From positions 62,001-126,000 of the forward strand of contig NZ_AQQR01000001.1 in NCBI RefSeq assembly GCF_002210095.1: a DNA stretch of 64,000 nucleotides, written 5' to 3'. A program made the translations under genes and the position numbers. The notes beneath the pieces were generated by a model that did no database searches, was not told the DNA's origin, and saw nothing but the letters and a program-made list of their open reading frames with translations. Shown here piece after piece: positions 17,554 to 26,954 of this stretch; the first letter of the stretch is position 1; each line of letters starts with the position of its first letter. The DNA is from Marinibacterium profundimaris. GTDB taxonomy: Bacteria > Pseudomonadota > Alphaproteobacteria > Rhodobacterales > Rhodobacteraceae.

Positions 17554-18990
17554 ATGACCCTGACCCTCGCCATTGTCGGACGCCCCAACGTGGGCAAGTC
17601 CACCCTCTTCAACCGCCTTGTCGGCAAGCGCCTGGCCCTGGTCGACGACCAGCCCGGCGTGACCCGCGACCTGCGCGAGGGAGAGGCGCGGCTGGGCGAT
17701 CTGCGCTTCACCGTGATCGACACCGCGGGCCTTGAAGAGGCGACCGACGAAAGCCTTGAAGGCCGCATGCGCAAGCTGACGGAACGGGCGGTGGACATGG
17801 CCGATGTCTGCCTCTTCATCGTCGACGCCCGCACCGGGCTGGCGCCCGCCGACCGTGTCTTTGCCGAGATCCTGCGCCGCCGCGCCAGCCACGTGATCCT
17901 GGCCGCCAACAAGGCCGAAGGCGCCGCCGCCGATGCCGGCGTGATCGAGGCCTGGGAACTGGGCCTGGGCGAGCCGCTGCGCATCTCCGCCGAACATGGC
18001 GAGGGGATGACGGACCTTTATGCCGCGCTGATGCCCTTCGCCGACGCGGCCGAGGCCAAGACCGCCGAGACCGCGCCGGTAACGGATGTGGCTGTGGACG
18101 AAGACGGCGAGGCGCCGGCGCTGCCAGGCAACGACAAGCCGCTTCAGGTCGCCGTGGTGGGCCGCCCCAACGCGGGCAAGTCCACGCTGATCAACAAGAT
18201 CCTGGGCGAGGACCGCCTGCTGACCGGCCCCGAGGCCGGGATCACCCGCGATGCCATCTCGCTCCAGATCGACTGGGCCGGCACGCCGATGCGGATCTTC
18301 GACACCGCCGGCATGCGCAAGAAGGCCAAGGTCCAGGAAAAGCTTGAGAAGATGTCGGTCTCGGACGGTCTGCGCGCGGTGAAATTCGCCGAGGTCGTCG
18401 TGGTCCTTCTGGACGCCGCGATCCCCTTCGAACAGCAGGACCTGCGCATCGCCGACCTGGCCGAACGCGAAGGTCGCGCCGTGGTGGTGGCGATCAACAA
18501 GTGGGACCTTGAAGACGAAAAATCCGTCAAGCTGAAAGCCCTGCGCGAAGCCTTTGAACATCTTTTGCCGCAGTTGCGCGGCGCGCCGCTGGTGACCGTT
18601 TCGGCCAAGACGGGCAGGGGGCTCGACCGGCTTCAGGCCGCGATCCTCAAGGCGCATGACGTCTGGAACCGCCGGGTTTCCACCGCGCGGCTGAACCGCT
18701 GGCTGACCGGCATGGTCGAGGCGCATCCGCCCCCCGCGCCCCAGGGCAAGCGGATCAAGCTGCGCTACATGACCCAGGCCAAGACCCGGCCGCCGGGCTT
18801 CGTGGTGATGTGCTCGCATCCCGAAAAGATGCCGGAAAGCTACAACCGCTACCTGGTCAACGGACTGCGCGAGGCCTTCGACATGCCCGGCACGCCGATC
18901 CGCCTGACCCTGCGGTCGCAATCGGACAAGAACCCCTACAAGGGCCGCAAGAAGCCGGGGCCAAGCAAGCTGCGCAAGCATCTCAAGTAA
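17554..18990 (+). CDS. der: Ribosome-associated GTPase Der (EngA)
   Basis: 478 residues. Two tandem GTPase domains are seen: the first with GRPNVGKST near the N-terminus and DTAGLEE, the second with GRPNAGKST (~205), DTAGMRKK and NKWDLE. A C-terminal KH-like domain follows, ending with the basic tail [13 protein letters not shown]. The tandem G-domain layout is unique to Der. It acts in maturation of the 50S ribosomal subunit. It follows bamB after 49 bp, on the same strand and probably in the same transcript. Confidence 0.97.
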   Translation: MTLTLAIVGRPNVGKSTLFNRLVGKRLALVDDQPGVTRDLREGEARLGDLRFTVIDTAGLEEATDESLEGRMRKLTERAVDMADVCLFIVDARTGLAPADRVFAEILRRRASHVILAANKAEGAAADAGVIEAWELGLGEPLRISAEHGEGMTDLYAALMPFADAAEAKTAETAPVTDVAVDEDGEAPALPGNDKPLQVAVVGRPNAGKSTLINKILGEDRLLTGPEAGITRDAISLQIDWAGTPMRIFDTAGMRKKAKVQEKLEKMSVSDGLRAVKFAEVVVVLLDAAIPFEQQDLRIADLAEREGRAVVVAINKWDLEDEKSVKLKALREAFEHLLPQLRGAPLVTVSAKTGRGLDRLQAAILKAHDVWNRRVSTARLNRWLTGMVEAHPPPAPQGKRIKLRYMTQAKTRPPGFVVMCSHPEKMPESYNRYLVNGLREAFDMPGTPIRLTLRSQSDKNPYKGRKKPGPSKLRKHLK

Positions 18991-19265
18991 TAATCGCCCG
19001 CCGGGCCGCTTTTCCGGCCCGGGGGCCGCACGACGCCGATCCGAAGGCGCCCGTTGTCCCGGATGCCACGCCTCCGGGCGGCGGATTGACGCGACGCTTC
19101 CATCGCGATCAGAAAAAAGATTACTATTTCGTTACAGCAGTGTAATCGAGTTGTGGCACTTCGGCCTCATACGGCCCCAGGCTCCGGTCCGCGCACTTGT
19201 CGCGGACCTTCCCATGCCTAATTGACCGGAAGTGTCAGGAAAGCGGTCAACAGGGAGACCGAAGC

Positions 19266-20258
19266 ATGTCCATGGATATCAGAGCCCACACGCGCAAGTA
19301 TGTCGAAAAGGACAACCGTCTGGCAGCATTGAGCTATTTCGGAACCTTCGCGGTCTATTTCATCTCCTTCTACCTGGCGGTCAGCCATGCCACGACCTGG
19401 TGGATCGTGATCCCGATGGGCATGGTCATGGGGCTGGCAGCGGTCCGGCTATACGTGCTGCAGCATGACACCGGCCACCATTCCCTGTTCGAAACCCGGC
19501 GCCAGAACGAACTGGCCGGCCACGTCCTGTCGGTCTTCACCTTCGCGCCCTTCGAGGTGATGAAGCAGAATCACAACCTGCATCACGGCTTCATCGGCAA
19601 TCTCGACCACCGCGACACCGGCGAGATCCACACGATGACCCTGCGCGAATGGAACGAGGCGGGGTTCTGGGAGCGGCTTGGCTACCGGCTGTACCGCAAC
19701 CCGCTGATCCTGATCCCGCTTGGCGCGCTCTTCACCTATTTCGTCCGCTACCGCTGGCCCAAGAACGCCGGCCAGTTCGGCGTCAAGGGCGTGCTGCTGC
19801 ACAACGTGGCGGTGATCGTCTTCATGACGCTGGTCTACCTCATCGCCGGCTGGACCGGCCTGCTGGTCTGGTTCGGGGCCAGCTATTTCGGCGGCATGTT
19901 CGGCGTCTGGCTTGTCTACCTGCAGCACAATTTCGAAGACACCTACTGGGACCGCCGGCCCGATCTCGACCCGCAGGTCGCGGCGCTGCAGGGCTCGTCC
20001 TGCCTCGATTTCGGCTGGTTCTTCGATTTCATGGTGGCCAACATCACCCTGCATGACATCCACCATTTCAACGCCCGCATCCCCAGCTACCGGCTGCGCC
20101 AGTGCCATTATGCCATCCCCGAAGAGATGGGCCTGCGCCGCATCAAGTTCGGCGAGGCGGTCCGCGCGATGAGCCTCAAGCTCTGGGACGAAGACCGCGA
20201 ACGGCTTGTGCCCTTCCCGCCGTCGGGCGGCACCCGCACCGCGGCCATCCCCGGGTGA
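19266..20258 (+). CDS. Membrane fatty acid desaturase
   Basis: 330 residues from ATG 19266, with GGGAG upstream. Three histidine boxes that hold the di-iron centre are visible: HDTGHH, HNLHH and HDIHHF. There are four or more hydrophobic segments between and around them (e.g. LSYFGTFAVYFISFYLAV, VIVFMTLVYLIAGWTGLLVW). It belongs to the acyl-lipid/acyl-CoA delta-12 (DesA-like) desaturase group; substrate position cannot be read from sequence. The 275-bp gap before it contains an AT-rich patch (19105-19150) that may be its promoter. A Rho-independent terminator follows. Confidence 0.88.
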   Translation: MSMDIRAHTRKYVEKDNRLAALSYFGTFAVYFISFYLAVSHATTWWIVIPMGMVMGLAAVRLYVLQHDTGHHSLFETRRQNELAGHVLSVFTFAPFEVMKQNHNLHHGFIGNLDHRDTGEIHTMTLREWNEAGFWERLGYRLYRNPLILIPLGALFTYFVRYRWPKNAGQFGVKGVLLHNVAVIVFMTLVYLIAGWTGLLVWFGASYFGGMFGVWLVYLQHNFEDTYWDRRPDLDPQVAALQGSSCLDFGWFFDFMVANITLHDIHHFNARIPSYRLRQCHYAIPEEMGLRRIKFGEAVRAMSLKLWDEDRERLVPFPPSGGTRTAAIPG

Positions 20259-20306
20259 TCCCGGGGCCTCGGGACGCGGGGCCAGTGAAAGTGACCAGGA
20301 TGACAA

Positions 20307-20331
20307 GGGGCGGCTTCGGCGGCCCCTTTTT
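20307..20331 (+). terminator. Rho-independent terminator after the desaturase
   Basis: GGGGCGGC, TTCG, GCGGCCCC-type hairpin (one mismatch) directly followed by TTTTT, about 50 bp after the desaturase stop. Confidence 0.75.
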
Positions 20332-20474
20332 CATGTCCCGCACCGGGTGACGGGCGCCGGGACGGGGCCGCGATTGGGGCCGTCGCGCTTGCCAAGTGCC
20401 TGCACGGCCTTGTACATTTGTCCCAGCCGGGGACGCGGGACAGCACGGGCTGTCCTCCGCGGGAAGGGGGCCGA

Positions 20475-21938
20475 ATGCTCGAACTCAGCGATATCCGGGG
20501 CATCGGGCCCGTGTTGGCGCAGCAGCTCAATGACCTTGGCATCCGGTCGGTCGCCGATCTTGCCGCCACCCGGCCCGAGACGCTTCTTCAGCTGCCGGGT
20601 ATCGGCCCGCGCCGCGCGCAGGCCCTGATCGACGCCGCCGCGCGGGGCGAAACCGACACCGCCGGTCCGCCCGCCCGCCGCCGGCGCCGCCGCGCCGCCC
20701 CGGAGGGTCAGGCCACGGCCAAACCCCCGACAGAGCCGTCTGCGCGCCAGCCGCGCCGCCTGCGCCGCGGCCAGCCGACGCCAGAGCCCGCCGCGACCGG
20801 GGGCAGGGCGCGCCGCCGCGCCGGGGCCGGGCAACCGGCCAAGCCGCCGCCCGCATCCCCCCCGCAGGCGCCACCCTCCGACCCCGCGACCGCCAGCACG
20901 CCGCCCGCGCCGCGCCGCGCCCCTCCCGCAACGGAACCCCGGCCAGAGCTGGAGGCGCCCTCGCGCCACGCTACCTCAGCCCTGTCGATCCCGCGCGCGC
21001 CCGAGACCCGGCTTCCCCCGGCGCCGGCCGCCCCAGCAGAGGCCCAGACCATGACACAGACCGCCCCGCAGCCCCGCAGGAAACAGCCCCCGGTCTTCTT
21101 CACCCATCCCGGCCCGTTGACCTGGGTGACCGACCTGAAGGCGGACATGACCCGCAGCGGCAAGAGCCCCGCGCCGCCCGTGCACCGGCCCGCGCCGGTC
21201 CCCTCCGGCGCCCCGTCCGATCCCGGAACGTCCGCGCGCCTGCATGGCAACGACGTCGGCATGGTGCCCGGCCAGATCTCGGTCGTGGCCATGGCCCATC
21301 CGTCCGATCCCCCGGCCACGCCGGATCCGGGCCCGACCGAGGTACCCGGCACACCGTCGCCCGATCTGCCGCCCGAGACGCCGCCCTCCGAGGCGCCCGG
21401 CGACCTGCCGACCGAGATCCCCGACGACCGCCCGCCCGAGGCCCCCGATCTGCCCGATCCAAAACCGGAAATCCCGCCCGAACACAGCCCCACGCCCGAT
21501 ACGAACCCGCCCCAGGAAACGCCGCCGACACCGCCCACCGAAGCGCCTCAGGACCTTCCGCCGGAAACTCCGCCCGCGCCACCGTCCGAAACCCCGCCCG
21601 ACGCCCCCGTCGAGGCCCCGCAGGACATTCCGCCCTCGGCGCCCGATACCCATGAACTGGCGACCGCAGCGCCCAAGGGCCGCAAGAAGCGCAAGGCCGA
21701 AAAGGTGGCCAAGGCCGCGGCCAAGGCCAAGGGCGGCAAGGTGAAGGCCTCGAAACTGGCCAAGCCCGCCAAGGCAAAGCCGGCCCAGGACCCGGTGGGC
21801 AAGGCCAAGCCCGCCAAGCTCAAGGCCGACAAACACCGCGACGACAAGCGCGGCCATGACAAGCCCGCGACGCAAAAAGACGGCCGGCCCAAGGACGGGC
21901 CGGCCGGCAAGAAGCGCAGGAAATCGGGAAAGGACTGA
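20475..21938 (+). CDS. Helix-hairpin-helix protein with Pro-rich middle and histone H1-like tail
   Basis: 487 residues from ATG 20475. Residues 1-60 form tandem helix-hairpin-helix motifs (IRGIGPVLAQQLNDLG and LPGIGPRRAQALID), a non-sequence-specific DNA-binding fold. Residues ~65-390 are low complexity: first Arg/Ala/Pro, then Pro-Glu-Thr repeats such as PPETPPAPPSETPP. The last ~90 residues are Lys/Ala-rich (KVAKAAAKAKGGKVKASKLA), like histone H1 or the AlgP/Hc1 tails. The combination suggests a DNA-binding, nucleoid-associated role, but that is inference. The N-terminal domain also occurs in small 'HhH domain' proteins near ribosomal genes in related bacteria. Confidence 0.7.
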   Translation: MLELSDIRGIGPVLAQQLNDLGIRSVADLAATRPETLLQLPGIGPRRAQALIDAAARGETDTAGPPARRRRRRAAPEGQATAKPPTEPSARQPRRLRRGQPTPEPAATGGRARRRAGAGQPAKPPPASPPQAPPSDPATASTPPAPRRAPPATEPRPELEAPSRHATSALSIPRAPETRLPPAPAAPAEAQTMTQTAPQPRRKQPPVFFTHPGPLTWVTDLKADMTRSGKSPAPPVHRPAPVPSGAPSDPGTSARLHGNDVGMVPGQISVVAMAHPSDPPATPDPGPTEVPGTPSPDLPPETPPSEAPGDLPTEIPDDRPPEAPDLPDPKPEIPPEHSPTPDTNPPQETPPTPPTEAPQDLPPETPPAPPSETPPDAPVEAPQDIPPSAPDTHELATAAPKGRKKRKAEKVAKAAAKAKGGKVKASKLAKPAKAKPAQDPVGKAKPAKLKADKHRDDKRGHDKPATQKDGRPKDGPAGKKRRKSGKD

Positions 21939-21964
21939 CCGGCAACCCGGTCAGCCCGGCCGCT

Positions 21965-23059
21965 TCAGAAGTCCGAGGTACGGTCGCTCACGGCGAATGT
22001 GTTGTTCACCTTCAGCGCCTTGGGGGCTTCCAGCCCTTCGACCGCGGCGCGGATGTCGACCTTCTCGACCTGCTGCGATCCATAGGACTTGAAGTAGTAG
22101 ATCCGGTTCTTCGTGTCCGAAGCCGCGGTCCACAGCGTGTATTCCGAGATCGCCTGCCCCTGGTGCTGCTCGCGCACCGCGCCCTTGGGGATGTCGAAAT
22201 TGTTGAGGATGTGGAACGCCTCGAAGATCGCGTCATCGGCGGTGGCGGGCTTCAGCGCGCTGTTGGCATAGGCCACGGCCCGGACAAAGCGCGACGGCGA
22301 GGTGAAATCGCCCGGCAGCCCGGCCATGCCGGTGCCCTGGCCGAAGGGTTTCAGAACCTGATTGCCCACGGTGATCTCGTCGCGGTTGTCGACGCCCAGG
22401 CCGATGTAGTTCTGCAGGTTGGTCAGGTGCCAGTCATAGGGCGGGTTGTTCGTGACCGCGTTCACCGTGTTGTCGTGGATGCGCAGCCCGGCCGAGGTGT
22501 ATTCGATCACCACCGCGTCGCCCGTGGCATCGGTCACCGCGTAATGCACCGGCGCCGGCCCGCCGATCTGCTCGATATCCGTGCCGACGACGGCGACATG
22601 CGGGATCGCCGCGCGCACCTCTTCGACCGTGGCGAACTGGCCCAGGACCCAGTTGCCCAGCTCTTCGGACGAGATCGCGTAATCCTGGTTGTCGAGCGTC
22701 AGCTCCTCCAGCTTGACGGCGCCGGCAAAGTAGAACACCCCGAAGTAAAGGCCTTCGGTGTTCAGCCCGTCGATGATGATCCGCTCGCTGAAGGCATTGG
22801 CGCCGCCGAAGCCGTATTTCGTGGTGTAGGTGAACCCGCTCTCGTCGGGGTTCAGCGCCAGCGTCGTGAATTCGGTCCCCGCCGGCACGGCAACCAGATC
22901 GGATTCAAGATCAAGGCCGAATTCCATGGTGCGCGCGGCGACGGTGGTGCCGTCATCGGCATGCAGGACGATGCCGGTGCAGGCCAGCGCCGACTGGCCG
23001 GCAAGACCCAGGACCATGGTTGCGGCGGCAACATGTTTCAGAAGGGGGGGAAGTGTCAT
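21965..23059 (-). CDS. Periplasmic linear amide C-N hydrolase (choloylglycine hydrolase / penicillin V acylase family)
   Basis: 364 residues from ATG 23059. The signal peptide ends ALA just before CTGIVLHADDG; removing it exposes the N-terminal Cys nucleophile of this Ntn-hydrolase family. Also seen is the early segment TTVAARTMEFG (Arg and surrounding residues of the active site). Members hydrolyse bile salts, penicillin V or acyl-homoserine lactones; substrate here is unknown. It is convergent with the HhH gene, with only 26 bp between stops. The frame extends 22 codons upstream without a signal, so the internal ATG is preferred. Confidence 0.88.
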   Translation of the reverse strand: MTLPPLLKHVAAATMVLGLAGQSALACTGIVLHADDGTTVAARTMEFGLDLESDLVAVPAGTEFTTLALNPDESGFTYTTKYGFGGANAFSERIIIDGLNTEGLYFGVFYFAGAVKLEELTLDNQDYAISSEELGNWVLGQFATVEEVRAAIPHVAVVGTDIEQIGGPAPVHYAVTDATGDAVVIEYTSAGLRIHDNTVNAVTNNPPYDWHLTNLQNYIGLGVDNRDEITVGNQVLKPFGQGTGMAGLPGDFTSPSRFVRAVAYANSALKPATADDAIFEAFHILNNFDIPKGAVREQHQGQAISEYTLWTAASDTKNRIYYFKSYGSQQVEKVDIRAAVEGLEAPKALKVNNTFAVSDRTSDF

Positions 23060-23289
23060 GACATCTGTCTCTTTCTTGTGACCCCGGTGCCGATCCGGCT
23101 GCCGCAGAGGGGAGGGCCGGACCATCGCCTGTTCCGGGGCGCGGGTTTGCCTGTCGCACTATCAAGCAAGCTCCGGCGTCCTGCCAGCAGCCAATTGTCG
23201 CGACAGGCACGGAAATCGCCGCGCGGCCGGACATTTGATTGTCCCAATCGGGGCAATTCAAAGACATCTTCAAAAGGTCCGCCCACAAG

Positions 23290-23322
23290 AAAAAAGGCGC
23301 CGTCCGGGATCCGGACCGCGCC
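23290..23322 (-). terminator. Rho-independent terminator downstream of the serS/TspO-like pair
   Basis: On the minus strand a GGCGCGGTCCGG / CCGGACGGCGCC hairpin (23296-23322) is followed by TTTTTT. It lies about 55 bp after the stop at 23377. Confidence 0.85.
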
Positions 23323-23376
23323 CTGTCGTGATGCCTTTCGATGGCCCCGCCACCGCGCCCGGCAGGGGCCGCCGGC

Positions 23377-24105
23377 CTATTTCGTCTGGGCCAGAATCCT
23401 CTGCGTGCTGCGCAGCGCCATCAGCCCGATGACAACCGCGCCAAGGCCCGAGAGCGCCGAAACCATCCGGTCATGCGGCAGCGACGACAGGAAGATCCCC
23501 GCCAGCGCCCAGGCGATCGCCGCTTCGTACATTGCCGTATCCCGCACGGTCCAGATCACGAAAGCCGCCACCGCCAGTGCCAGCAGCAGGCACAGGATCG
23601 CCGCGCCCCGGTCCGAAAACAGCCCGTAGCCCGCCAGCACCAGGCCCAGGCTCACGAAGCTCGCCGCCGTCAGCCAGCCGGCAAAAAGCCCGGCCGGCGC
23701 CCGCGCCCACCAGTGATCCAGGAAGGGCGCGTCATGCAGCGCCACGATCGCCGAGACCGCCATCACGAAGATCAGCACCGTGGCGAGAAACGGGCTGACC
23801 TGCGCCACCGGCAGCCACGTCGCGCCCACCGCCGTGGCCAGCGCCATGGTTGGCCGCATCGGCGCCCAGTCGGGCTCGGTCATGCGCATCACCACGCCAT
23901 AGCCCGCGCTGACACCCAGCCAGACGTAAATCACCGCCCAGATGCCAAAGGTCCAGCCCGGCGGCTGGATCAGAGGATCGACCTGCGGCACGGGGAATTG
24001 CGTCGGGTCATAGCCGCGAAAGCCCCCGGTCAGCAGGGGCGAGGCGATGAAGGCCGCCGTCGCCAGCAGGACAACGATGGCCATCAGGGGCGAGGGTCTG
24101 GTCAT
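23377..24105 (-). CDS. TspO/MBR-like tryptophan-rich membrane protein
   Basis: 242 residues, six or seven hydrophobic segments. The segment [18 protein letters not shown] near residue 50 resembles the PPxWxFgxxWtxlY core of TspO/peripheral benzodiazepine receptor proteins, but the protein is longer than classical TspO (~160) and fits the extended bacterial 'tryptophan-rich sensory protein' group. Its ATG overlaps the serS stop by 4 bp, so it is co-transcribed with serS. Function in this group is unproven; tetrapyrrole binding is known for true TspO. Confidence 0.65.
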   Translation of the reverse strand: MTRPSPLMAIVVLLATAAFIASPLLTGGFRGYDPTQFPVPQVDPLIQPPGWTFGIWAVIYVWLGVSAGYGVVMRMTEPDWAPMRPTMALATAVGATWLPVAQVSPFLATVLIFVMAVSAIVALHDAPFLDHWWARAPAGLFAGWLTAASFVSLGLVLAGYGLFSDRGAAILCLLLALAVAAFVIWTVRDTAMYEAAIAWALAGIFLSSLPHDRMVSALSGLGAVVIGLMALRSTQRILAQTK

Positions 24106-25394
24106 GCAAGCTGTCCGTCCGCTGTAAGTGTGGTCCTGCCCCCAAGATAGGGCGCAAGTGCCTCGGGCAACAACACGGAACCGTCTTCCTGCTGCCCATT
24201 TTCCAGAGCCGCGATCAGGCAGCGCCCGACCGCCAGGCCAGATCCGTTCAGCGTGTGGACATATTCCGGCTTGCCGCCGCCCGCCGGCTTGAACCGGGCA
24301 TTCATCCGCCGCGCCTGGAACGCCCCCGTGGTCGAAACCGAAGAGATCTCGCGATAGGCGTTCTGCCCGGGCAGCCAGGCCTCGATGTCATAGGTGCGCC
24401 GCGCGCCGAAGCCGGTGTCGCCCGAACACAGGATCACCGTGCGATAGGGGATGCCCAGCAGCTCCAGGATGCCCTCCGCGCAGCCCAGCATCCGCTGCTG
24501 TTCGGCGTCCGAGGCGTCGGGATGGGTGATCGACACCATCTCGACCTTCTCGAACTGGTGCTGGCGCAGCATGCCGGCGGTGTCCTTGCCCGCGCTGCCC
24601 GCCTCCGACCGGAAGCACAGCGTATGCGCCGTCATCCGGATCGGCAGATCGGCTTCGGCCAGCGTCTCTTCGGCCACGGTATAGGTCAGCGGCACTTCGG
24701 AGGTCGGCACCAGCCACCAGCCATTGGTGGTCTGATAGCTGTCATCGCCGAATTTCGGCAGCTTGTCGGTGCCGTACATCGCCTCGTCGCGCACCAGCAC
24801 CGGGCTTTGCATCTCGGTCAGGCCGTTCTTGTCCACATGCGTGTCGACCATAAGCTGCGCCAGCGCCCGGTGGATGCGGGCCACCGCGCCCTTCAGGAAC
24901 ACGAAGCGCGAGCCGGAGGTTTTCGCCGCAGTCTCGAAATCCATGCCCGCCGCCACGCCGGGGATGTCAAAATGCTCCTTCGGATCGAAGGCGAAATTCG
25001 GCACATTGCCCCAGCGATGGACCTCGACGTTGCCGTCCTCGTCGGCGCCGTCCGGCACATCCTCGGCCAGCACGTTGGGGATCCGCGCCAGCATGTCGGT
25101 CAGCTGCGCGTCCAGCGCCTTGGCCTCGGCCTGCATCGCGGCCACCTCGGCCTTCTTCTCGCCCACCAGCGCGCGCAGGCGCTCGAACTCGGCCTCGTCG
25201 CCACGCCCCTTGGCCGCGCCGACCTCCTTGGAGGCCCGGTTCTGCTCGGCCTGCGCCGTCTCGGCGGCCTGGATCTTGGCGCGGCGCGCCTCGTCCAGCG
25301 ACAGGATCTCCGACGACATGGGCGCGTCCCCCCGACGGGCAAGGGCGGCGTCAAAGCCTTCCGGGTTCTCGCGGATCGCGCGGATGTCGTGCAT
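24102..25394 (-). CDS. serS: Seryl-tRNA synthetase
   Basis: 430 residues, normal length. The N-terminal antiparallel coiled coil (about 30-105, rich in Ala/Glu/Lys) grips the long variable arm of tRNA-Ser. Class II catalytic motifs follow: [22 protein letters not shown] (motif 2 region) and [17 protein letters not shown] (motif 3 region). It charges tRNA-Ser and tRNA-Sec with serine in the cytoplasm. It is first gene of a two-gene transcript with the TspO-like gene. Confidence 0.97.
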   Translation of the reverse strand: MHDIRAIRENPEGFDAALARRGDAPMSSEILSLDEARRAKIQAAETAQAEQNRASKEVGAAKGRGDEAEFERLRALVGEKKAEVAAMQAEAKALDAQLTDMLARIPNVLAEDVPDGADEDGNVEVHRWGNVPNFAFDPKEHFDIPGVAAGMDFETAAKTSGSRFVFLKGAVARIHRALAQLMVDTHVDKNGLTEMQSPVLVRDEAMYGTDKLPKFGDDSYQTTNGWWLVPTSEVPLTYTVAEETLAEADLPIRMTAHTLCFRSEAGSAGKDTAGMLRQHQFEKVEMVSITHPDASDAEQQRMLGCAEGILELLGIPYRTVILCSGDTGFGARRTYDIEAWLPGQNAYREISSVSTTGAFQARRMNARFKPAGGGKPEYVHTLNGSGLAVGRCLIAALENGQQEDGSVLLPEALAPYLGGRTTLTADGQLA

Positions 25395-25569
25395 GTCGTG
25401 GCACTCCTTGGTGAATCACTCACGGGTGGTTGATAGCTGCCTTATGTCAAAGCGCGGGGCAAAGGGGTAGGGGAGGCAGGTTAACACGGTCTCTCCGCGC
25501 GTGCGCCCCGTGCCACATGACCCGGACCGGTCCGCCCCGATCGTGCTTGATCGTCCGGGGCGCGCGGGC

Positions 25570-26250
25570 CTAACCGCCGGCGATCGTCTCGGCGACCCAG
25601 TCCAGCGCGCGCGCCACCAGCGTCCATCCCCCGGAGCCGGCCGACACCACGCCCACCACGGCCCAGCCTCCTTCGACGGGGGCAAGCATCGGGCCGCCCG
25701 AACTGCCCGGCTCCATCCGGCAGGCCGTGCGCACAAGGCTCCGTTTCTGCAATTCGGCCCCGCAATCGAACCGCCCGCCCACCAGATGCGGGCGCGAGCC
25801 CTGGTAGGCCACGATCCCGTAGGGCGGCTCCGGCAGGTCATCGCCCAACAGAGGCACCGGCGCGATCTGCATCGGGCTTTCCAGCCGCAGCAGCGCCACG
25901 TCGCGGGCCGGGTCGATCATGCCGTCGCGCCAGGCCTCGGGATGGGCGAAGGTCTCTGCCACCGCGCGGTCGTCCACGGCGATCCCGCGATCCCAGCCGG
26001 CGACGAAATGCAGATCCTCCAGCGCGACCGTCCGCCAGTTCTCGCGATAAAGACAATGCGCCGCCGTCAGCACCCACTCCGGCGCGATCAGCACGCCCGA
26101 ACACATCCCCCGCGTCCGGTAGCCCGCGACGTTCACGCGCCCCACCGCATCCCAGGCCCCCGGCGCCTGGTCCCGCATCACCGGCAACATCGACTCCGCC
26201 GCCACCGGCGCGCACATCAGCGCCCAGATCACCAACGCCCCTGTCTTCAC
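25570..26250 (-). CDS. Secreted trypsin-like serine protease
   Basis: About 226 residues. The catalytic triad is visible: His in VLTAAHC, Asp in ARDVALLRL and Ser in EPGSSGGPM. A Sec signal peptide (TGALVIWALMCAPVAA) precedes the mature enzyme. No ATG starts the signal; GTG at 26250 is chosen, with TTG at 26268 (preceded by GAGAGG) as the alternative. Both starts lie within or beside a copy of the interspersed AT-tract motif (see 26247-26274). Probably periplasmic or secreted; substrate unknown. Confidence 0.8.
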   Translation of the reverse strand: MKTGALVIWALMCAPVAAESMLPVMRDQAPGAWDAVGRVNVAGYRTRGMCSGVLIAPEWVLTAAHCLYRENWRTVALEDLHFVAGWDRGIAVDDRAVAETFAHPEAWRDGMIDPARDVALLRLESPMQIAPVPLLGDDLPEPPYGIVAYQGSRPHLVGGRFDCGAELQKRSLVRTACRMEPGSSGGPMLAPVEGGWAVVGVVSAGSGGWTLVARALDWVAETIAGG

Positions 26251-26274
26251 CTTTGGAAAAATACTCAATCCGAC
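26247..26274 (-). repeat. Interspersed AT-tract motif, copy at the protease start
   Basis: On the minus strand: GAGTATTTTTCC followed by AAAGGTGAAGACAGG. It matches 60124-60151 (AGGTATTTGTGC, AAAGGTGAAGACAGG) and, less closely, the copies at 52258 and 60049. Here the motif spans the probable start codon of the serine protease instead of lying in plain intergenic DNA. Confidence 0.65.
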
Positions 26275-26618
26275 CTCTCCACCTGCGCGCCGCACAGTCC
26301 TCCGGAACCGGCCTCTCCGCAAGCCTCGCGCACCCGTGGACGCCCGGCCCGCACCCTCTCCCGCGTGTCCCCCACCGGGTGGCAGCGGCCACCCCATGGT
26401 GCCCCCTCCTGAACCGGGAAACCCGCCGCTCAAACTGTACAAAACGTCCAAACCGCCCGGCTCCCCCTGTACAAAACGGACAAATCGTCTCGCCCCCGGA
26501 TCGCGCCGAATTGCCCGCCGGAGCGCCTTGCGCCTCCCAGCCAACGCCCATATGTTCCGCCCAACCTTGACCGGGGGGCCAATCGGGCCGCCCCCGCCAA
26601 CCCCAAAAGGACACCTCC
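26275..26618. other. Divergent intergenic region with TGTACAAAACG direct repeats
   Basis: About 345 bases between the divergent protease and yajC genes with no credible gene. It contains two direct repeats, CTGTACAAAACGTCCAAA at 26435-26452 and CTGTACAAAACGGACAAA at 26467-26484, 32 bp apart (about three helical turns). They sit midway between the two genes and look like a regulator binding region. yajC has an AAAAGGA ribosome binding site just before its ATG. Confidence 0.5.
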
Positions 26619-26903
26619 ATGGAAAGCGCAATCGCCCAGTTCCTTCCGCTCATCCTGATCTTCGCGATCATGTATTTCCTGCTGATCCGCCCGCAGCAGC
26701 AGAAGGTGAAGCAGCACAAGGCGATGGTCGAGGCGCTGCGCCGGGGCGACCAGGTGGTCACGCAGGGCGGCCTGATCGGCAAGGTGTCCAAGGTCAAGGA
26801 CGACAGCGAGATCGAGGTCGAACTGGCCGAAGGCGTGCGCGTGCGCGTCGTCAAATCCACCATCGCCCAGGTCCTGAGCAAGACCGAGCCGGCAAAAGAA
26901 TAA
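26619..26903 (+). CDS. yajC: Sec translocase accessory protein YajC
   Basis: 94 residues: one N-terminal membrane helix (FLPLILIFAIMYFLLIRPQQ) and a small cytoplasmic domain with the family signature GDQVVTQGGLIGKV. It is a partner of SecD and SecF, which follow directly. It opens a long same-strand block running to ccmG. Confidence 0.95.
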   Translation: MESAIAQFLPLILIFAIMYFLLIRPQQQKVKQHKAMVEALRRGDQVVTQGGLIGKVSKVKDDSEIEVELAEGVRVRVVKSTIAQVLSKTEPAKE

Positions 26904-26954
26904 GCCGCGCCAACACTTTAACTCGGACCAACGACGCAACAGGCAGGGGCTCTC

